Shown: piece after piece, positions 54,819 to 63,263 of the stretch
Numbering within the stretch: position 1 is the first letter of the stretch
Layout: each line of letters begins with the position of its first letter
DNA from: Microbacterium immunditiarum
GTDB lineage: Bacteria > Actinomycetota > Actinomycetes > Actinomycetales > Microbacteriaceae
DNA length: 64,000 nucleotides
Reading direction: 5' to 3'
Assembly: GCF_013409785.1 (NCBI RefSeq)
Contig: NZ_JACCBV010000001.1
Location: forward strand, 2,666,001 to 2,730,000
Program-made: the position numbers and the translations under genes
Notes under the pieces: model-generated
The model's input: the letters and a program-made list of their open reading frames with translations, nothing else
Database searches by the model: none
What the model was told of the DNA's origin: nothing

Positions 54819-55153
54819 CGTCTGTGTCCTTTCAGGTGGGTTTCGACTCGTACAAGCCGGGTGTGGTTGAGCGTCACGGCGCCTATCACGCCGGCGACCG
54901 CAACCGCGAGCCCCCCGACGATGCGATAGAGCGTGCGGAACCATCCGCGAGTTTCGTGGTGCCGCTCGTCGAGCTCTTCGCGAAGGTTCCGCGGGTGGTC
55001 GTTCTCGACCTGAGCGCGCGTCGCCTGCGTGTCTCTGCGGATGCGGGGCGCGATGATCGCGGTCACGATCGCGGCGACGATCGCCGCGACGGCCGCGATG
55101 AGCGCCGCGCTGATCTGCGCGACCTCGCTCGTGACATCGATGCCGCCGATCAT
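54815..55153 (-). CDS. DUF2746-like phage membrane protein
   Basis: A 112-residue protein: N-terminal helix ISAALIAAVAAIVAAIVTAI, then a charged stretch RDTQATRAQVENDHPRNLRE and a second helix LAVAVAGVIGAVTLNH. This matches DUF2746 proteins of actinobacteriophages, located in lysis cassettes and probably holin-related. Both ends overlap neighbours by 4 nt, giving a tight lysis cassette. Confidence 0.72.
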   Translation of the reverse strand: MIGGIDVTSEVAQISAALIAAVAAIVAAIVTAIIAPRIRRDTQATRAQVENDHPRNLREELDERHHETRGWFRTLYRIVGGLAVAVAGVIGAVTLNHTRLVRVETHLKGHRR

Positions 55154-55830
55154 GCGTCGGGGATGCGCGCCAGGTCGGCCGCGGTCACGACGTTGCGCGC
55201 GTAAGGCACCTTCTCACCGGCCGCGGCATATGCCGCTTTGATCACGGTCCACTCGACATTGGTGATGCCGCGCTTGCGGCCGTCCTTGAGCTCGTAGACG
55301 GTACTGCCGTCCTTGGGCTTGGTGAAGATGCGAGCCATGGGGTCGTCCTCCTGTTCTGGTGGCTTGGGCGTGGGCACTACCGGCTGGGCGCCGCCGCCGG
55401 CAGACGACGGTGGTCGGACGCGCGCCGCGAACCATTCGGTCGGGTTCTCGGTCGTGTATGCGCCGCCCGCCCAGTAGCGGATTTCGACGTGATCACAGGG
55501 GCCGGTCGCGTTGCCGGTGAAGCCCATCCGGCCGAGTGTCTGGCCCTCGAGCACCGTCTGACCTTTGCGCACGGCGATCGCGCCGACGTGGAATCGGCAG
55601 ACGGTGACGGTGCGGCCCGATAGCGGGTCGCGCGAGTCGACGACGATCGCGTTGCCGGCCGCGCTGTTCAGCCAGCCGGCATGCGTCACGGTGCCGGGCA
55701 GAACGGACTTGAGCTCGTCGTATCCGACGAAATCGGTGCCGTAGTGGAACGAGAACGCGCCGCCTCGCCGTGGCCCGTAGGGCGAGGCGACGATGGGAGC
55801 GGTGGTGCCGCCGTGAGGATACCGAGTCAT
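55150..55830 (-). CDS. M23 (LytM-type) endolysin with altered HxH motif
   Basis: A 226-residue endolysin. The M23 peptidase part (about residues 1-125) has the first zinc site FHYGTDFVG (HxxxD) and RFHVGAIAV. Where family members read TGPHLHFE, this one reads TGPCDHVEI: the zinc His is kept but the first, catalytic His is Cys. A Pro/Glu linker then leads to a ~60-residue C-terminal module (MARIFTKPKDGSTVYELKDG) that may bind the cell wall. The start is ATG 55830, overlapping the tail-fibre stop. Activity is plausible but not assured because of the substitution. Confidence 0.8.
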   Translation of the reverse strand: MTRYPHGGTTAPIVASPYGPRRGGAFSFHYGTDFVGYDELKSVLPGTVTHAGWLNSAAGNAIVVDSRDPLSGRTVTVCRFHVGAIAVRKGQTVLEGQTLGRMGFTGNATGPCDHVEIRYWAGGAYTTENPTEWFAARVRPPSSAGGGAQPVVPTPKPPEQEDDPMARIFTKPKDGSTVYELKDGRKRGITNVEWTVIKAAYAAAGEKVPYARNVVTAADLARIPDA

Positions 55831-56636
55831 GATGCGGCCTCGAGACGCTCGAGGCGCGCCTCGAGCTCGGCGTTGCGCGCGTGCAGCCGCCCGACTGCCG
55901 CCATGAGGTAGCTGATCACGTCGAACGAGTCCGGTCGCCCCTCGGCGTCGTAGACGACGAACGCCTCGGTCGTCGGGTTCGCTGCCAAGTCCTCTGCGAT
56001 CGGGCCGTAGCGCGGCGTCTCGCGCGCGTCGCCGTTCATCACGTAGCGCGCGATCGGAACCTCGAGCACGTCGGGCAGGTTCGGCTCGCGATCGATGTCG
56101 TGCTTGTACCGTTCCGACGATGCGCCGCGCGAGACGCGGCCGTCGTTGTTGATATAGCCAACCGTGTAGTCGCTGGTCGCCGGCGTCGACGACGGCACGA
56201 ACACGTGACCGCCCGAGACGACGAGACTGCCGTTGATCGTGCCGCCGGTCGTCGGCAGACGCGCGCTCACGGCGCCGTCGACGTACTGCTTGTTCGCGGT
56301 ATGCAGGGGTGCGGTCGGGTCGACGCACGCGAGCTTGCCGGTCGAGTTGTAGCGCGGCAGTTTGTTCGCGCCGAGGATCGGGTCTGTGTAGGTGTCGAGC
56401 TTGTCGACGGTGAGCGGCAGAGAGAGGCCGAGGTTGAGGCGTGCGCCCTCGGCGGTGGTCGCGCCGGTGCCGCCACGATCGAGGCCGAGAACCGCGGCCG
56501 TGCGGCGCGCGATCTCGTCGAGCACATAGTTGATCCATGCATCGAGGTCGGCCGCGGCCTCGCCGCCGGTCATGACCTCGAGGCCGGCAAGCGCGGCGTC
56601 GACTCCGATGTTGGGATCGTCGGGATCGAATGGCAT
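55827..56636 (-). CDS. Tail fibre protein with C-terminal S74 intramolecular chaperone
   Basis: A 269-residue fibre. The middle has the repeat-type motif LDRGGTGATTAEGARLNLGL seen in many phage fibres. From about residue 170, SSERYKHDIDREPN begins the peptidase S74 domain: the Ser-x-x-Tyr-Lys start and YGPIAEDLAANP are typical. It ends in a coiled coil (LHARNAELEARLERLEAAS). S74 chaperones trimerise the fibre and cleave themselves off. It should determine host recognition. Confidence 0.83.
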   Translation of the reverse strand: MPFDPDDPNIGVDAALAGLEVMTGGEAAADLDAWINYVLDEIARRTAAVLGLDRGGTGATTAEGARLNLGLSLPLTVDKLDTYTDPILGANKLPRYNSTGKLACVDPTAPLHTANKQYVDGAVSARLPTTGGTINGSLVVSGGHVFVPSSTPATSDYTVGYINNDGRVSRGASSERYKHDIDREPNLPDVLEVPIARYVMNGDARETPRYGPIAEDLAANPTTEAFVVYDAEGRPDSFDVISYLMAAVGRLHARNAELEARLERLEAAS

Positions 56637-56648
56637 TTTGGTCCCCCT

Positions 56649-58319
56649 TTACAGGTCGTTCACGGTGCCGACGAGAGCGTCGACGGTGCCGAGCAGAGCG
56701 TCGACGCTGCCCTCGATCAGATCTGACGTGCGGCTTGCCACGTCCATGCGGTCAGTTGCGAGGTCGAACGCGACCCGCGACGTGCGGCCAAGCTGCACCG
56801 GCGCGCCCTCGAGCGTGAACCGCGCGGGCTGCTCGGCGTGCGTGCGCCAGTCGGCGACGAGCGTCACGGTGACCTCTCGGCCGCGGCCTTGCGCCCGTCT
56901 GACGGCGTATTCGGATCGGCCGGGGCCGACGTATGCGGCATCCACGACGACGCGGTTCACGACGGTCGGCGGGCTGTTGAGCTCGTAGTAGTCGACCTGA
57001 TCGGGCAGGACGCGGGCGGGGTCGCGGTAGATCGTCGCCTGTGCGTCGCACCATAGCCCGCGATCGAGGTCGATCACGTCCTCGCCCTCGATCATGTTCA
57101 CGCCCTCGCGGACGCTGAGCGTGCCGGGCGCGCTGTAGTTCTCGCCGCGCAACGTCCAGCGCCGCTCACCGTCACAGACGAGCCGTAGGCCGGCGGCTTG
57201 CACGAGCGGATGCAGGAAGTCGAGAGCCGAGTCGCCGGCGCGCCACACGAGCGCCTCGGGTCGCCGCTCGACGAACGGCACGCGGACGCTCGGCGAGGCG
57301 TGCGCGGTGTCCCCCGACCACTCGTACGAGTAGTTCGCGTCGTCGGGCTGCGCGCCGTCGAAGTAGGGCACCGCCCGGTCGCCTTCATGGAACATGAGCG
57401 CATCGCAATATGAGAATTCGCCGACGGCGTTGCCGAACGAGCGAATATGCAAGGTCGCCGAGCGGGCACCCGCGGGCGCCTCCGCGATCTGCTCGAACCG
57501 TTCCCATTCCGTCGTCGATCCGACGACGGGCCCGAACACATCGCGGATCGTGGCGCCGCCGGCGTCGACGAACCGAATCATCGGCTGGTAGTCCTTGTTC
57601 AACCCACCCTTGCCGGCGAGCACCCACCCGCTGAAAACGTGCCGTTCGCCGGCGCGCACCGGATAGCTCGTCGTGCCCGAGATGTACGCGGTCGCCGCCG
57701 AGGCCGTCCAACGGAACGTAGCCACGCCCGAGACGGTCGGCGGGACGGCGCCGGTAATCCGCGAGACGGCAGACGTGCCAGTGCCGGCGCCCCAACCGGT
57801 CGTATTGACCTCGGCCGAGGGGTTGGTGATCAGGTTGGTGACCTCCCAGTACGGCGTAACGTCTGCGTCGGCGTCGGGAGTCGCCTCGAGCGCGGCGCCA
57901 GGGATCACCGCGGCGAGCACATTGTTGATCACGTCTCGGAGCGAGCCGGCGAGGTCGAACAGGTCGACATCGGCGCCGGCGCGGAACGTCTCGAGCAGCG
58001 CCTCGTCGGACGCGAGAGTGACGCGACCGAACGCGCCGCGGCCGTGCCGGATCGGCCGCGACCTGAGCGACAGATCGAACGTGCGCGTCTGCGTCGTCGT
58101 CGGGAACGTCGCCGTCACGTCGAGCCGCACGCGAGCCGCTTGCCGCGGATCGAGCACGAGCTGCAGAGCCTCGTCGGGCAGAGCGATGTCGACGTTCGCC
58201 TCGACGTGCGGCGCGCGGCCGTCGTCGAGCACGATCCTGCCGGCGCGGCGGATGCCGAGCGGGTACTCGTCCTCGCCGACGACGAGCGTCGCGGTGTACT
58301 CGTGCGCTGATCCGGTCAC
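56649..58319 (-). CDS. Minor tail protein with carbohydrate-binding-like insert
   Basis: A 556-residue protein from GTG 58319. Residues ~150-320 (NLITNPSAEVNTTGWGAGTG ... HVFSGWVLAG) look like a beta-sandwich carbohydrate-binding module often found in actinophage tail-tip proteins. The flanking parts resemble baseplate or tail-tip proteins (for example SALDFLHPLVQAAGLRLVCD). The position between tape measure and fibre supports a tail-tip role. Confidence 0.72.
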   Translation of the reverse strand: MTGSAHEYTATLVVGEDEYPLGIRRAGRIVLDDGRAPHVEANVDIALPDEALQLVLDPRQAARVRLDVTATFPTTTQTRTFDLSLRSRPIRHGRGAFGRVTLASDEALLETFRAGADVDLFDLAGSLRDVINNVLAAVIPGAALEATPDADADVTPYWEVTNLITNPSAEVNTTGWGAGTGTSAVSRITGAVPPTVSGVATFRWTASAATAYISGTTSYPVRAGERHVFSGWVLAGKGGLNKDYQPMIRFVDAGGATIRDVFGPVVGSTTEWERFEQIAEAPAGARSATLHIRSFGNAVGEFSYCDALMFHEGDRAVPYFDGAQPDDANYSYEWSGDTAHASPSVRVPFVERRPEALVWRAGDSALDFLHPLVQAAGLRLVCDGERRWTLRGENYSAPGTLSVREGVNMIEGEDVIDLDRGLWCDAQATIYRDPARVLPDQVDYYELNSPPTVVNRVVVDAAYVGPGRSEYAVRRAQGRGREVTVTLVADWRTHAEQPARFTLEGAPVQLGRTSRVAFDLATDRMDVASRTSDLIEGSVDALLGTVDALVGTVNDL

Positions 58320-58681
58320 GATTGGACCTCGCGGAACGGCACAAACACGGTCGTCTCGCCGGCGAGGCCGGGCTCGAGCAACACCCGCTCGCCCTCGGGG
58401 ATCACGAACTGCATGCCCACGCCCGGCCGCGCGGTCGACGAGAGCGTCAGCGCCTGAGGCTTGGTCAGCGCCGCCATGGCGGCATCCGCGTCCGTCGCGC
58501 TCGCGAACACGAGCCGGAACGAGCCGACGCGCAGATCGAACGGCCGCAACGTGTAATCGACGTTCTCGCTGTTGCTGATCGGGTGCACGATCGTGCCGGC
58601 GGTGCGCTCGGCGCGGTACTCGGCGAACGAGTCTGGAGTGATCGTGCCGGCGTCGTGCGTGATCGTCGTCGTGCTGCTCAT
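58316..58681 (-). CDS. Small phage tail protein (unrecognised)
   Basis: A 121-residue protein starting MSSTTTITHDAG, with beta-rich composition (VDYTLRPFDLRVGSFRLVF, VLLEPGLAGETTVFVPF). It overlaps both neighbours by 4 nt. The position directly after the tape measure suggests a distal tail component. The family is not recognised. Confidence 0.62.
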   Translation of the reverse strand: MSSTTTITHDAGTITPDSFAEYRAERTAGTIVHPISNSENVDYTLRPFDLRVGSFRLVFASATDADAAMAALTKPQALTLSSTARPGVGMQFVIPEGERVLLEPGLAGETTVFVPFREVQS

Positions 58682-59766
58682 TGCCACGCCCTGCCCTGAC
58701 CCGGTCGCATGTTGACGGTGATGCCCTGCGCGGCGCGGTTCTGCACGGTGCGCCACCAGTTCTCGAAGCCGGCGTTGTTCATCTGCACGCCGATCGTGAT
58801 GGTGCGGTCCTTGATCTGGTTCACGATGTCGCGCACGCGCGCCGAGTTGTCGACGGCATCGCCCATCGCGTCACGGTAAGCTTCGGCCTTCGACGCGGCG
58901 GTGCCCGTGTCCCGCTGAATCTGCGCAATCCATTCCGTCTGCTCCCCGAACTTCGCGTTGACCGCATCGACGGCGGTCGCCTGCTCGCTGATGCTCCCGC
59001 CGGCCTCACGGATCTTCTCGAGTTCGTCGTCGCGCTGCTTGACGTAGGCGGCGTGCACCTCGGATATCGCCAGCTGGTCGCCGGCCATGGCCCGCAGCAC
59101 CGTGCCGATTTCGACGCCGGTGTCCTTCACGCGCTGCTGGGCATCCGCCCACTTGCCGGCGTCACCCTGAATCTCGCGGATCGCCTCACCGACGAACTCT
59201 TCGGTGACGAACGTGCGACCGCTCTCGGTGAAGTCGTCGTACATCGCCTTGACGCGCGCCTCGGAGTCCTCGGCCGCCTGATGCCACGCCGCGAAGAACG
59301 CCGCGGCCGTCGCGCCGAGGATCGCGACAGGAATGCCGATGCCGGGTGTGAGCGAGGACGCGAGCCCGCCGGTGAGACCCTGCACACCCTCGGCCATTTG
59401 CGAGAGGTCGCCGTCGAACGACGACGCCACTTCTGAGAGGTTCTGCACGGCCTCGTCGCGGAAGCCCTTCATGTTCTCGCCCGCGTCGACCTTGAACCGG
59501 CCCGCCGCGTCACCGGCCGAGCGGTACGAGTCGCGATACTCGCGCTCGATCGCGCGCGCCGTGCGCTCCGTCTCATCCTTGAGGTTCTCCGTTGTGCGCT
59601 GCGCGGTGCGCAGCTCGCGCTCGAGCTCATCGGGACCGCGTGAGCGGCCGAGCTCGTCGAGCGCCTTCTCGGCGTCCTCGAGCGGGTCGATGATGCCCCG
59701 CTCGACGCCCATCTTGAACGCCTTCGTCTCGGAGTTGATGACGATGCTGATGTCGCCGGCGGCCAC
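58678..59766 (-). CDS. Tape measure protein (unusually short)
   Basis: A 362-residue mostly helical protein from GTG 59766. It has long Glu/Arg-rich coiled segments (ELERELRTAQRTTENLKDE) and one hydrophobic Gly/Ala helix (GIGIPVAILGATAAAFFAAW), the usual tape-measure layout. Most siphovirus tape measures exceed 600 residues; taking about 1.5 angstrom per residue, this would set a tail of about 55 nm. It lies upstream of the tail-tip genes, as expected. Confidence 0.78.
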   Translation of the reverse strand: MAAGDISIVINSETKAFKMGVERGIIDPLEDAEKALDELGRSRGPDELERELRTAQRTTENLKDETERTARAIEREYRDSYRSAGDAAGRFKVDAGENMKGFRDEAVQNLSEVASSFDGDLSQMAEGVQGLTGGLASSLTPGIGIPVAILGATAAAFFAAWHQAAEDSEARVKAMYDDFTESGRTFVTEEFVGEAIREIQGDAGKWADAQQRVKDTGVEIGTVLRAMAGDQLAISEVHAAYVKQRDDELEKIREAGGSISEQATAVDAVNAKFGEQTEWIAQIQRDTGTAASKAEAYRDAMGDAVDNSARVRDIVNQIKDRTITIGVQMNNAGFENWWRTVQNRAAQGITVNMRPGQGRAWQ

Positions 59767-60287
59767 TACCTGCCCACCTTCTCTCTGAGCTCGTGCACGG
59801 TGCGAATCGTGGTCTGCACGACGAGCGACGCCATGCGCGGGATCACCTCACGCGCGGCCGGGAATACGACGTAGCCGCCGCGGCGGGGCGGGTTGAACCG
59901 GGTGCCGAGACGACGAGTGTGCGCGCGCACAGGGTGCCCCTTGCGGGAGTGCGCGGGAACCCGCTGCTGCTTGTTCGGCGACGCGCCGAACGCGACAGCA
60001 TGCGAGAGCTGCGAGGTCGGGGTGCCCGACGACAGCCGCCCGCCGCCGCCGGCGCGCAGCGTGACCGACAGGCCGGAGACGCCGACGCGGCTGGTTCCCG
60101 CGAGCACGCGCTGTTGGAGGCGTGAGAGCGCGTGCTCGCGGGTCGTCTCCTGCCACACCGGCTCGGCGATCCGCTTGGTGTGGCTCGTGATCTGCTTGCG
60201 CACCTCGGGCTCGAGCCCCCGGAACGCGAGCCAGACGGTGCGCAGCGGGGAGTCGATCAGCAGCGAGATGCGACCGACGCCGGCCAT
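59766..60287 (-). CDS. Basic phage protein between major tail and tape measure (unrecognised)
   Basis: A 173-residue strongly basic protein (MAGVGRISLL; many Arg, His and Lys, for example HTRRLGTRFNPPRRGGYVVF). It occupies the place where tail assembly chaperones with a programmed frameshift usually lie, but it does not look acidic or chaperone-like. A gp10-like (HK97-type) head-tail joining role is possible. The stop shares one base with the tape-measure start. Confidence 0.6.
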   Translation of the reverse strand: MAGVGRISLLIDSPLRTVWLAFRGLEPEVRKQITSHTKRIAEPVWQETTREHALSRLQQRVLAGTSRVGVSGLSVTLRAGGGGRLSSGTPTSQLSHAVAFGASPNKQQRVPAHSRKGHPVRAHTRRLGTRFNPPRRGGYVVFPAAREVIPRMASLVVQTTIRTVHELREKVGR

Positions 60288-60289
60288 GA

Positions 60290-60691
60290 TCAGACCGGGT
60301 ACGTCGTCTGGGGCTTGCCGTTGGCCTGCAACTGCTTCGCCCACAGCGCCGGCGAGTTCGCGGTGCCGCCCTTGTTGACGGCCGCGCACACGACGGTTCC
60401 GACGTGGGTCGCGCCCGAGGGCTCGGTGATCGTCGCCTCGACCTCTTCGCCCTCGTGCGCGTCGAGGTACGCGCTGAGGCTGTTGGCGGTCGACCAGTCC
60501 TGGCATCCGGCAAGGTCGAGGATCCACGACGATTCGCCGCCGAAGTTCACGGCCTTGCCGCTGAGGTCGACGTACTGCCCGGTGGGCTGGGTGGGCACGT
60601 ACTCGGCCTTGCTCAGATGCGCGGTGAATGAGTCCTCGCCGAGCGTGAATGTGGCCTTGAACAGATGCGGGTTTGCTGCGATCTCAGGCAT
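60290..60691 (-). CDS. Putative major tail protein
   Basis: A 133-residue beta-rich protein starting MPEIAANPHLFKATFTLG; FTAHLSKAEYVPTQPTG and SSWILDLAGCQDW are in keeping with tail-tube subunits of small siphoviruses. The order connector, tail terminator, major tail, tape measure supports this. Assignment is by position and composition only. Confidence 0.62.
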   Translation of the reverse strand: MPEIAANPHLFKATFTLGEDSFTAHLSKAEYVPTQPTGQYVDLSGKAVNFGGESSWILDLAGCQDWSTANSLSAYLDAHEGEEVEATITEPSGATHVGTVVCAAVNKGGTANSPALWAKQLQANGKPQTTYPV

Positions 60692-61070
60692 CGCCGGTCT
60701 CCTTTGCGGTGATCACGGTGAGCTCGATAGCCCACCCGAGGTAGGTGTCGTGAACAGATGTCTTGCGTGCGTTTCGGAACTCGAGCCGGTCGTCGGTGTC
60801 GAGGTCGGTGATGAGCTCGAGCACCGGCACGTCGAGCGCATCCTCGGCTTTCGAGTAGTCGGTCAGGTGAGACAGCACCGTCACGACGACCGTGCTCTGC
60901 ACGTGCCCGAACGGCGACACCTCGAGCGGGTCGATGCCCGTGTGCTCGATGAACAGCGTCGGCCGCGCGAGCGTGTCGACCTGCTTCACGGTGTGTGGCT
61001 TCACCGTCCACTCGTCGGAGACGAACGGGGCGAGCATGGCGGCGACCTGCGCGCGGACGCTAGAGGACAT
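60684..61070 (-). CDS. Putative tail terminator protein
   Basis: A 128-residue protein (MSSSVRAQVAAMLAPFVSDE) with the mixed alpha/beta pattern and length of tail terminators: LARPTLFIEHTGIDPLEVSP and VVVTVLSHLTDYSKAED. It overlaps neighbours on both sides. Assignment by position and size. Confidence 0.58.
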   Translation of the reverse strand: MSSSVRAQVAAMLAPFVSDEWTVKPHTVKQVDTLARPTLFIEHTGIDPLEVSPFGHVQSTVVVTVLSHLTDYSKAEDALDVPVLELITDLDTDDRLEFRNARKTSVHDTYLGWAIELTVITAKETGDA

Positions 61071-61503
61071 GGGGCTTCCCGTCGATCGGGCGGATGATCG
61101 ACTTGATCGTCCGGTCGAGCGGTCGCGGTGTGAAGGTGAAAGCGCCGTCGCCGAGGTTCCCGTCGCTGGACACGCGGCCCGCGTTCCACAGGTTCACGGC
61201 CTGTTGCAGCTGCGCGTACACGTAGCGGCGCGGCGGGTCCGTCAGGTCGTCGAGCTCGAGCACGGCGAGCACGTCGACGAGCTTGTGCGTGAGCCCGAAC
61301 CGCTCGAGCACGGCCGCGACCGCGGCCTCGGCCGTACCCGGATCGGGAGCGTAGACAACGACCTGTTCCCGGGCGACCTCGAGCAGCATCTCGCACGTCT
61401 CGGGCCGGTCGAGCGGCGCATCCGGCCACTCGCCCAACAGGCGACCCTGGGCGGCCTCCTGTTCCTCGGGTGTTCCCCCCGTGGTGGTGTACCACTCGGT
61501 CAT
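61060..61503 (-). CDS. Putative head-tail connector protein
   Basis: A 147-residue protein, acidic and helical (ETCEMLLEVAREQVVVYAPD, YVYAQLQQAVNLWNAGRVSS), directly following the capsid gene. That is where gp6-like connector proteins lie in HK97-type phages; the helical pattern agrees. Confidence 0.65.
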   Translation of the reverse strand: MTEWYTTTGGTPEEQEAAQGRLLGEWPDAPLDRPETCEMLLEVAREQVVVYAPDPGTAEAAVAAVLERFGLTHKLVDVLAVLELDDLTDPPRRYVYAQLQQAVNLWNAGRVSSDGNLGDGAFTFTPRPLDRTIKSIIRPIDGKPHVL

Positions 61504-61524
61504 TGCCTACGCTCCCTGGGCCGA

Positions 61525-63261
61525 TCAGACGTCGGCGGTGCCGACGAGCACGAACGCCTCGGGACGCTTCACGAACGTCTGCAGGTATCCGTGCACGGCC
61601 TTGTCGATGCCGCCCTTCGCGATGTCGACCGCATCGATGAGCAGCGGCCCGCCGGCGGGCTCGTCGAAGTCGATGCCGCCCTTCGCGCCGACGAGAACCG
61701 CGGCGGTGTCCTCGATGCCGACATCGCCGTTGACGACGGTGATTCCGCCGTCGACGGTCCCCTGCCCGCTCGTCGAGAGCGCGATGTTGACGAACGCGGG
61801 CAGGTTCTGCTCGCCGCCCGCGGCGTAGATCAGCTCTTCGAACGCGGCGTCGTTCGCGATCGCGAACGTGGGCACGTCGCGGCGACCGTCCGCCTTGCGC
61901 TTGCGCACGGCCAGGATGCCCTGGATGAGCTGCCCGAGCGCGTCGGGGTAGTTGGTCGGGAACGCGGCCGTGTTCGGCGCGACCGGCGCGCCCGCCGTCT
62001 CGACGATGTACTCGAGCGCGGTCTCGTCGGACCAGACGAGGTGGTCCTCGACGATCAGCGCGAGGAACGCGGCGACCGCCTCGGCGCCGCCGGGCAGGTC
62101 GTAGAACGCGCGCGCGATGTCCTCGGCGATCGCGAACTGGTCGAGCACCGACTCGTGCGTCGTGGTGAAGCCCTTGTAGCTCTTCACCTCGCTCTTGTTG
62201 CCGGTGTAGGTGCCGTCGAAGTTGCCGGTGACCGGCGCGCCCGCGGTGCCTCGCTTGACCTTGAAGCCCTTCTTGCCGCCGAGCGAGATGTCGGTGCCGT
62301 GGTTGCAGAGGCCGATGTACTCGCGCGAGTAGGGCACGCCCTGCGCGATGAGTCCGACCCAGTTGGGCTGGACCACGCCGGCGCTCGTGAGCGGGGTCGC
62401 ACCGCCGGGCGTGATGTCCTCGAGCGCGGCGAGCACGGTGTGCACGTCGGGCAGAGAGGCCAGCACGGCCTCGGCCGCGTCGCGGTCGGCCTTCGGCGTC
62501 ATCTTGTTCTTCATCGTCGCGATCGACGCGAAGATCGTGGCGAGCGACGGTCCACGCTCGAGCGTGCGCGCCGGCGCGTTGGCCTCGGTCACGGGGACTG
62601 CCCCGGCCTCGACGGTGGTCGTCTCTTCGGTGGGCATGGCCCCCTCCTGTTCTCCTTCGGTTTCCTCGACGACGGTCGTCGTCGAGGTCGTCTCGCGGCC
62701 GTTCTCGGTCGCGGTCGTCGCGGTCGTCGTCTCTTCGACGCGCCGCCACGTCACGCCGTTCTCGTCCGTGTACTCGGTGACGTAGCGGCTCGAGCTCTTC
62801 GACTCGTCGGTGTCAGCGGCGAGCACCATCGCGGACGGGAACGCGCCGGCCGGGACTGCCCCGGCGCCCCACAGTCGTCCGCTGCCGGGGACCGCCTTGC
62901 CCGCCTTGATCGCGGTGTGGAACTCGCCCGACAGGCACTTGCGCTTGGGGGTCGCGCTCGCGACGTCGGCGAGGTAGGCGTCGCCCTCGGGCGTGTTCGC
63001 GATCGCGAAGGTGGCCATGATCCCGACCGGCTCTTCCCACACGCGGGATGCCCGGCCGATGTTCTGCGAGCGGTCGTGGTCGAGGTTCAGGCTGATCACG
63101 GCCGGGTCGGATGGGAGCGCCAGCGCGCCCGCCTCGACCATGAACCGGCCGGCGTTGGTGTGCCCGAGCTCGTTGAACGGTACGAGCAGCCCGGTCACGG
63201 TGCGCTCGTCGAGGTTCGCGAGAACCTCGCCGCCTTCGTATTCGATCAGATCGGGGTCCAT
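61525..63261 (-). CDS. Fused prohead protease and major capsid protein
   Basis: A 578-residue fusion. The N-terminal ~165 residues are an HK97-type prohead protease: VTGLLVPFNELGHTNAGRF, the catalytic His in SLNLDHDRSQNIGR and the Ser in RKCLSGEF. A Thr/Glu-rich linker (ETTTATTATENGRETTSTTT) leads to the capsid part from about residue 260 (helical delta-like segment, then GGKKGFKVKRGTAG, TTHESVLDQFAIAEDIARAF, NTAAFPTNYPDALGQLIQGI). The start is ATG 63261 with CGAGGA upstream. A strong ribosome site inside the gene could also produce the capsid part alone. Confidence 0.82.
   Translation of the reverse strand: MDPDLIEYEGGEVLANLDERTVTGLLVPFNELGHTNAGRFMVEAGALALPSDPAVISLNLDHDRSQNIGRASRVWEEPVGIMATFAIANTPEGDAYLADVASATPKRKCLSGEFHTAIKAGKAVPGSGRLWGAGAVPAGAFPSAMVLAADTDESKSSSRYVTEYTDENGVTWRRVEETTTATTATENGRETTSTTTVVEETEGEQEGAMPTEETTTVEAGAVPVTEANAPARTLERGPSLATIFASIATMKNKMTPKADRDAAEAVLASLPDVHTVLAALEDITPGGATPLTSAGVVQPNWVGLIAQGVPYSREYIGLCNHGTDISLGGKKGFKVKRGTAGAPVTGNFDGTYTGNKSEVKSYKGFTTTHESVLDQFAIAEDIARAFYDLPGGAEAVAAFLALIVEDHLVWSDETALEYIVETAGAPVAPNTAAFPTNYPDALGQLIQGILAVRKRKADGRRDVPTFAIANDAAFEELIYAAGGEQNLPAFVNIALSTSGQGTVDGGITVVNGDVGIEDTAAVLVGAKGGIDFDEPAGGPLLIDAVDIAKGGIDKAVHGYLQTFVKRPEAFVLVGTADV
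62635..62648 (-). promoter_or_regulatory. Internal ribosome site and ATG for free capsid protein
   Basis: On the minus strand AGGAGG followed by GGGCC and ATG lies in frame inside the protease-capsid fusion, at residue 209. Translation from 62637 would give a 370-residue product (MPTEETTTVEAG) that has the capsid domain without the protease. The Shine-Dalgarno match is better than that of the full-length start. Confidence 0.65.
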
Positions 63262-63263
63262 GA

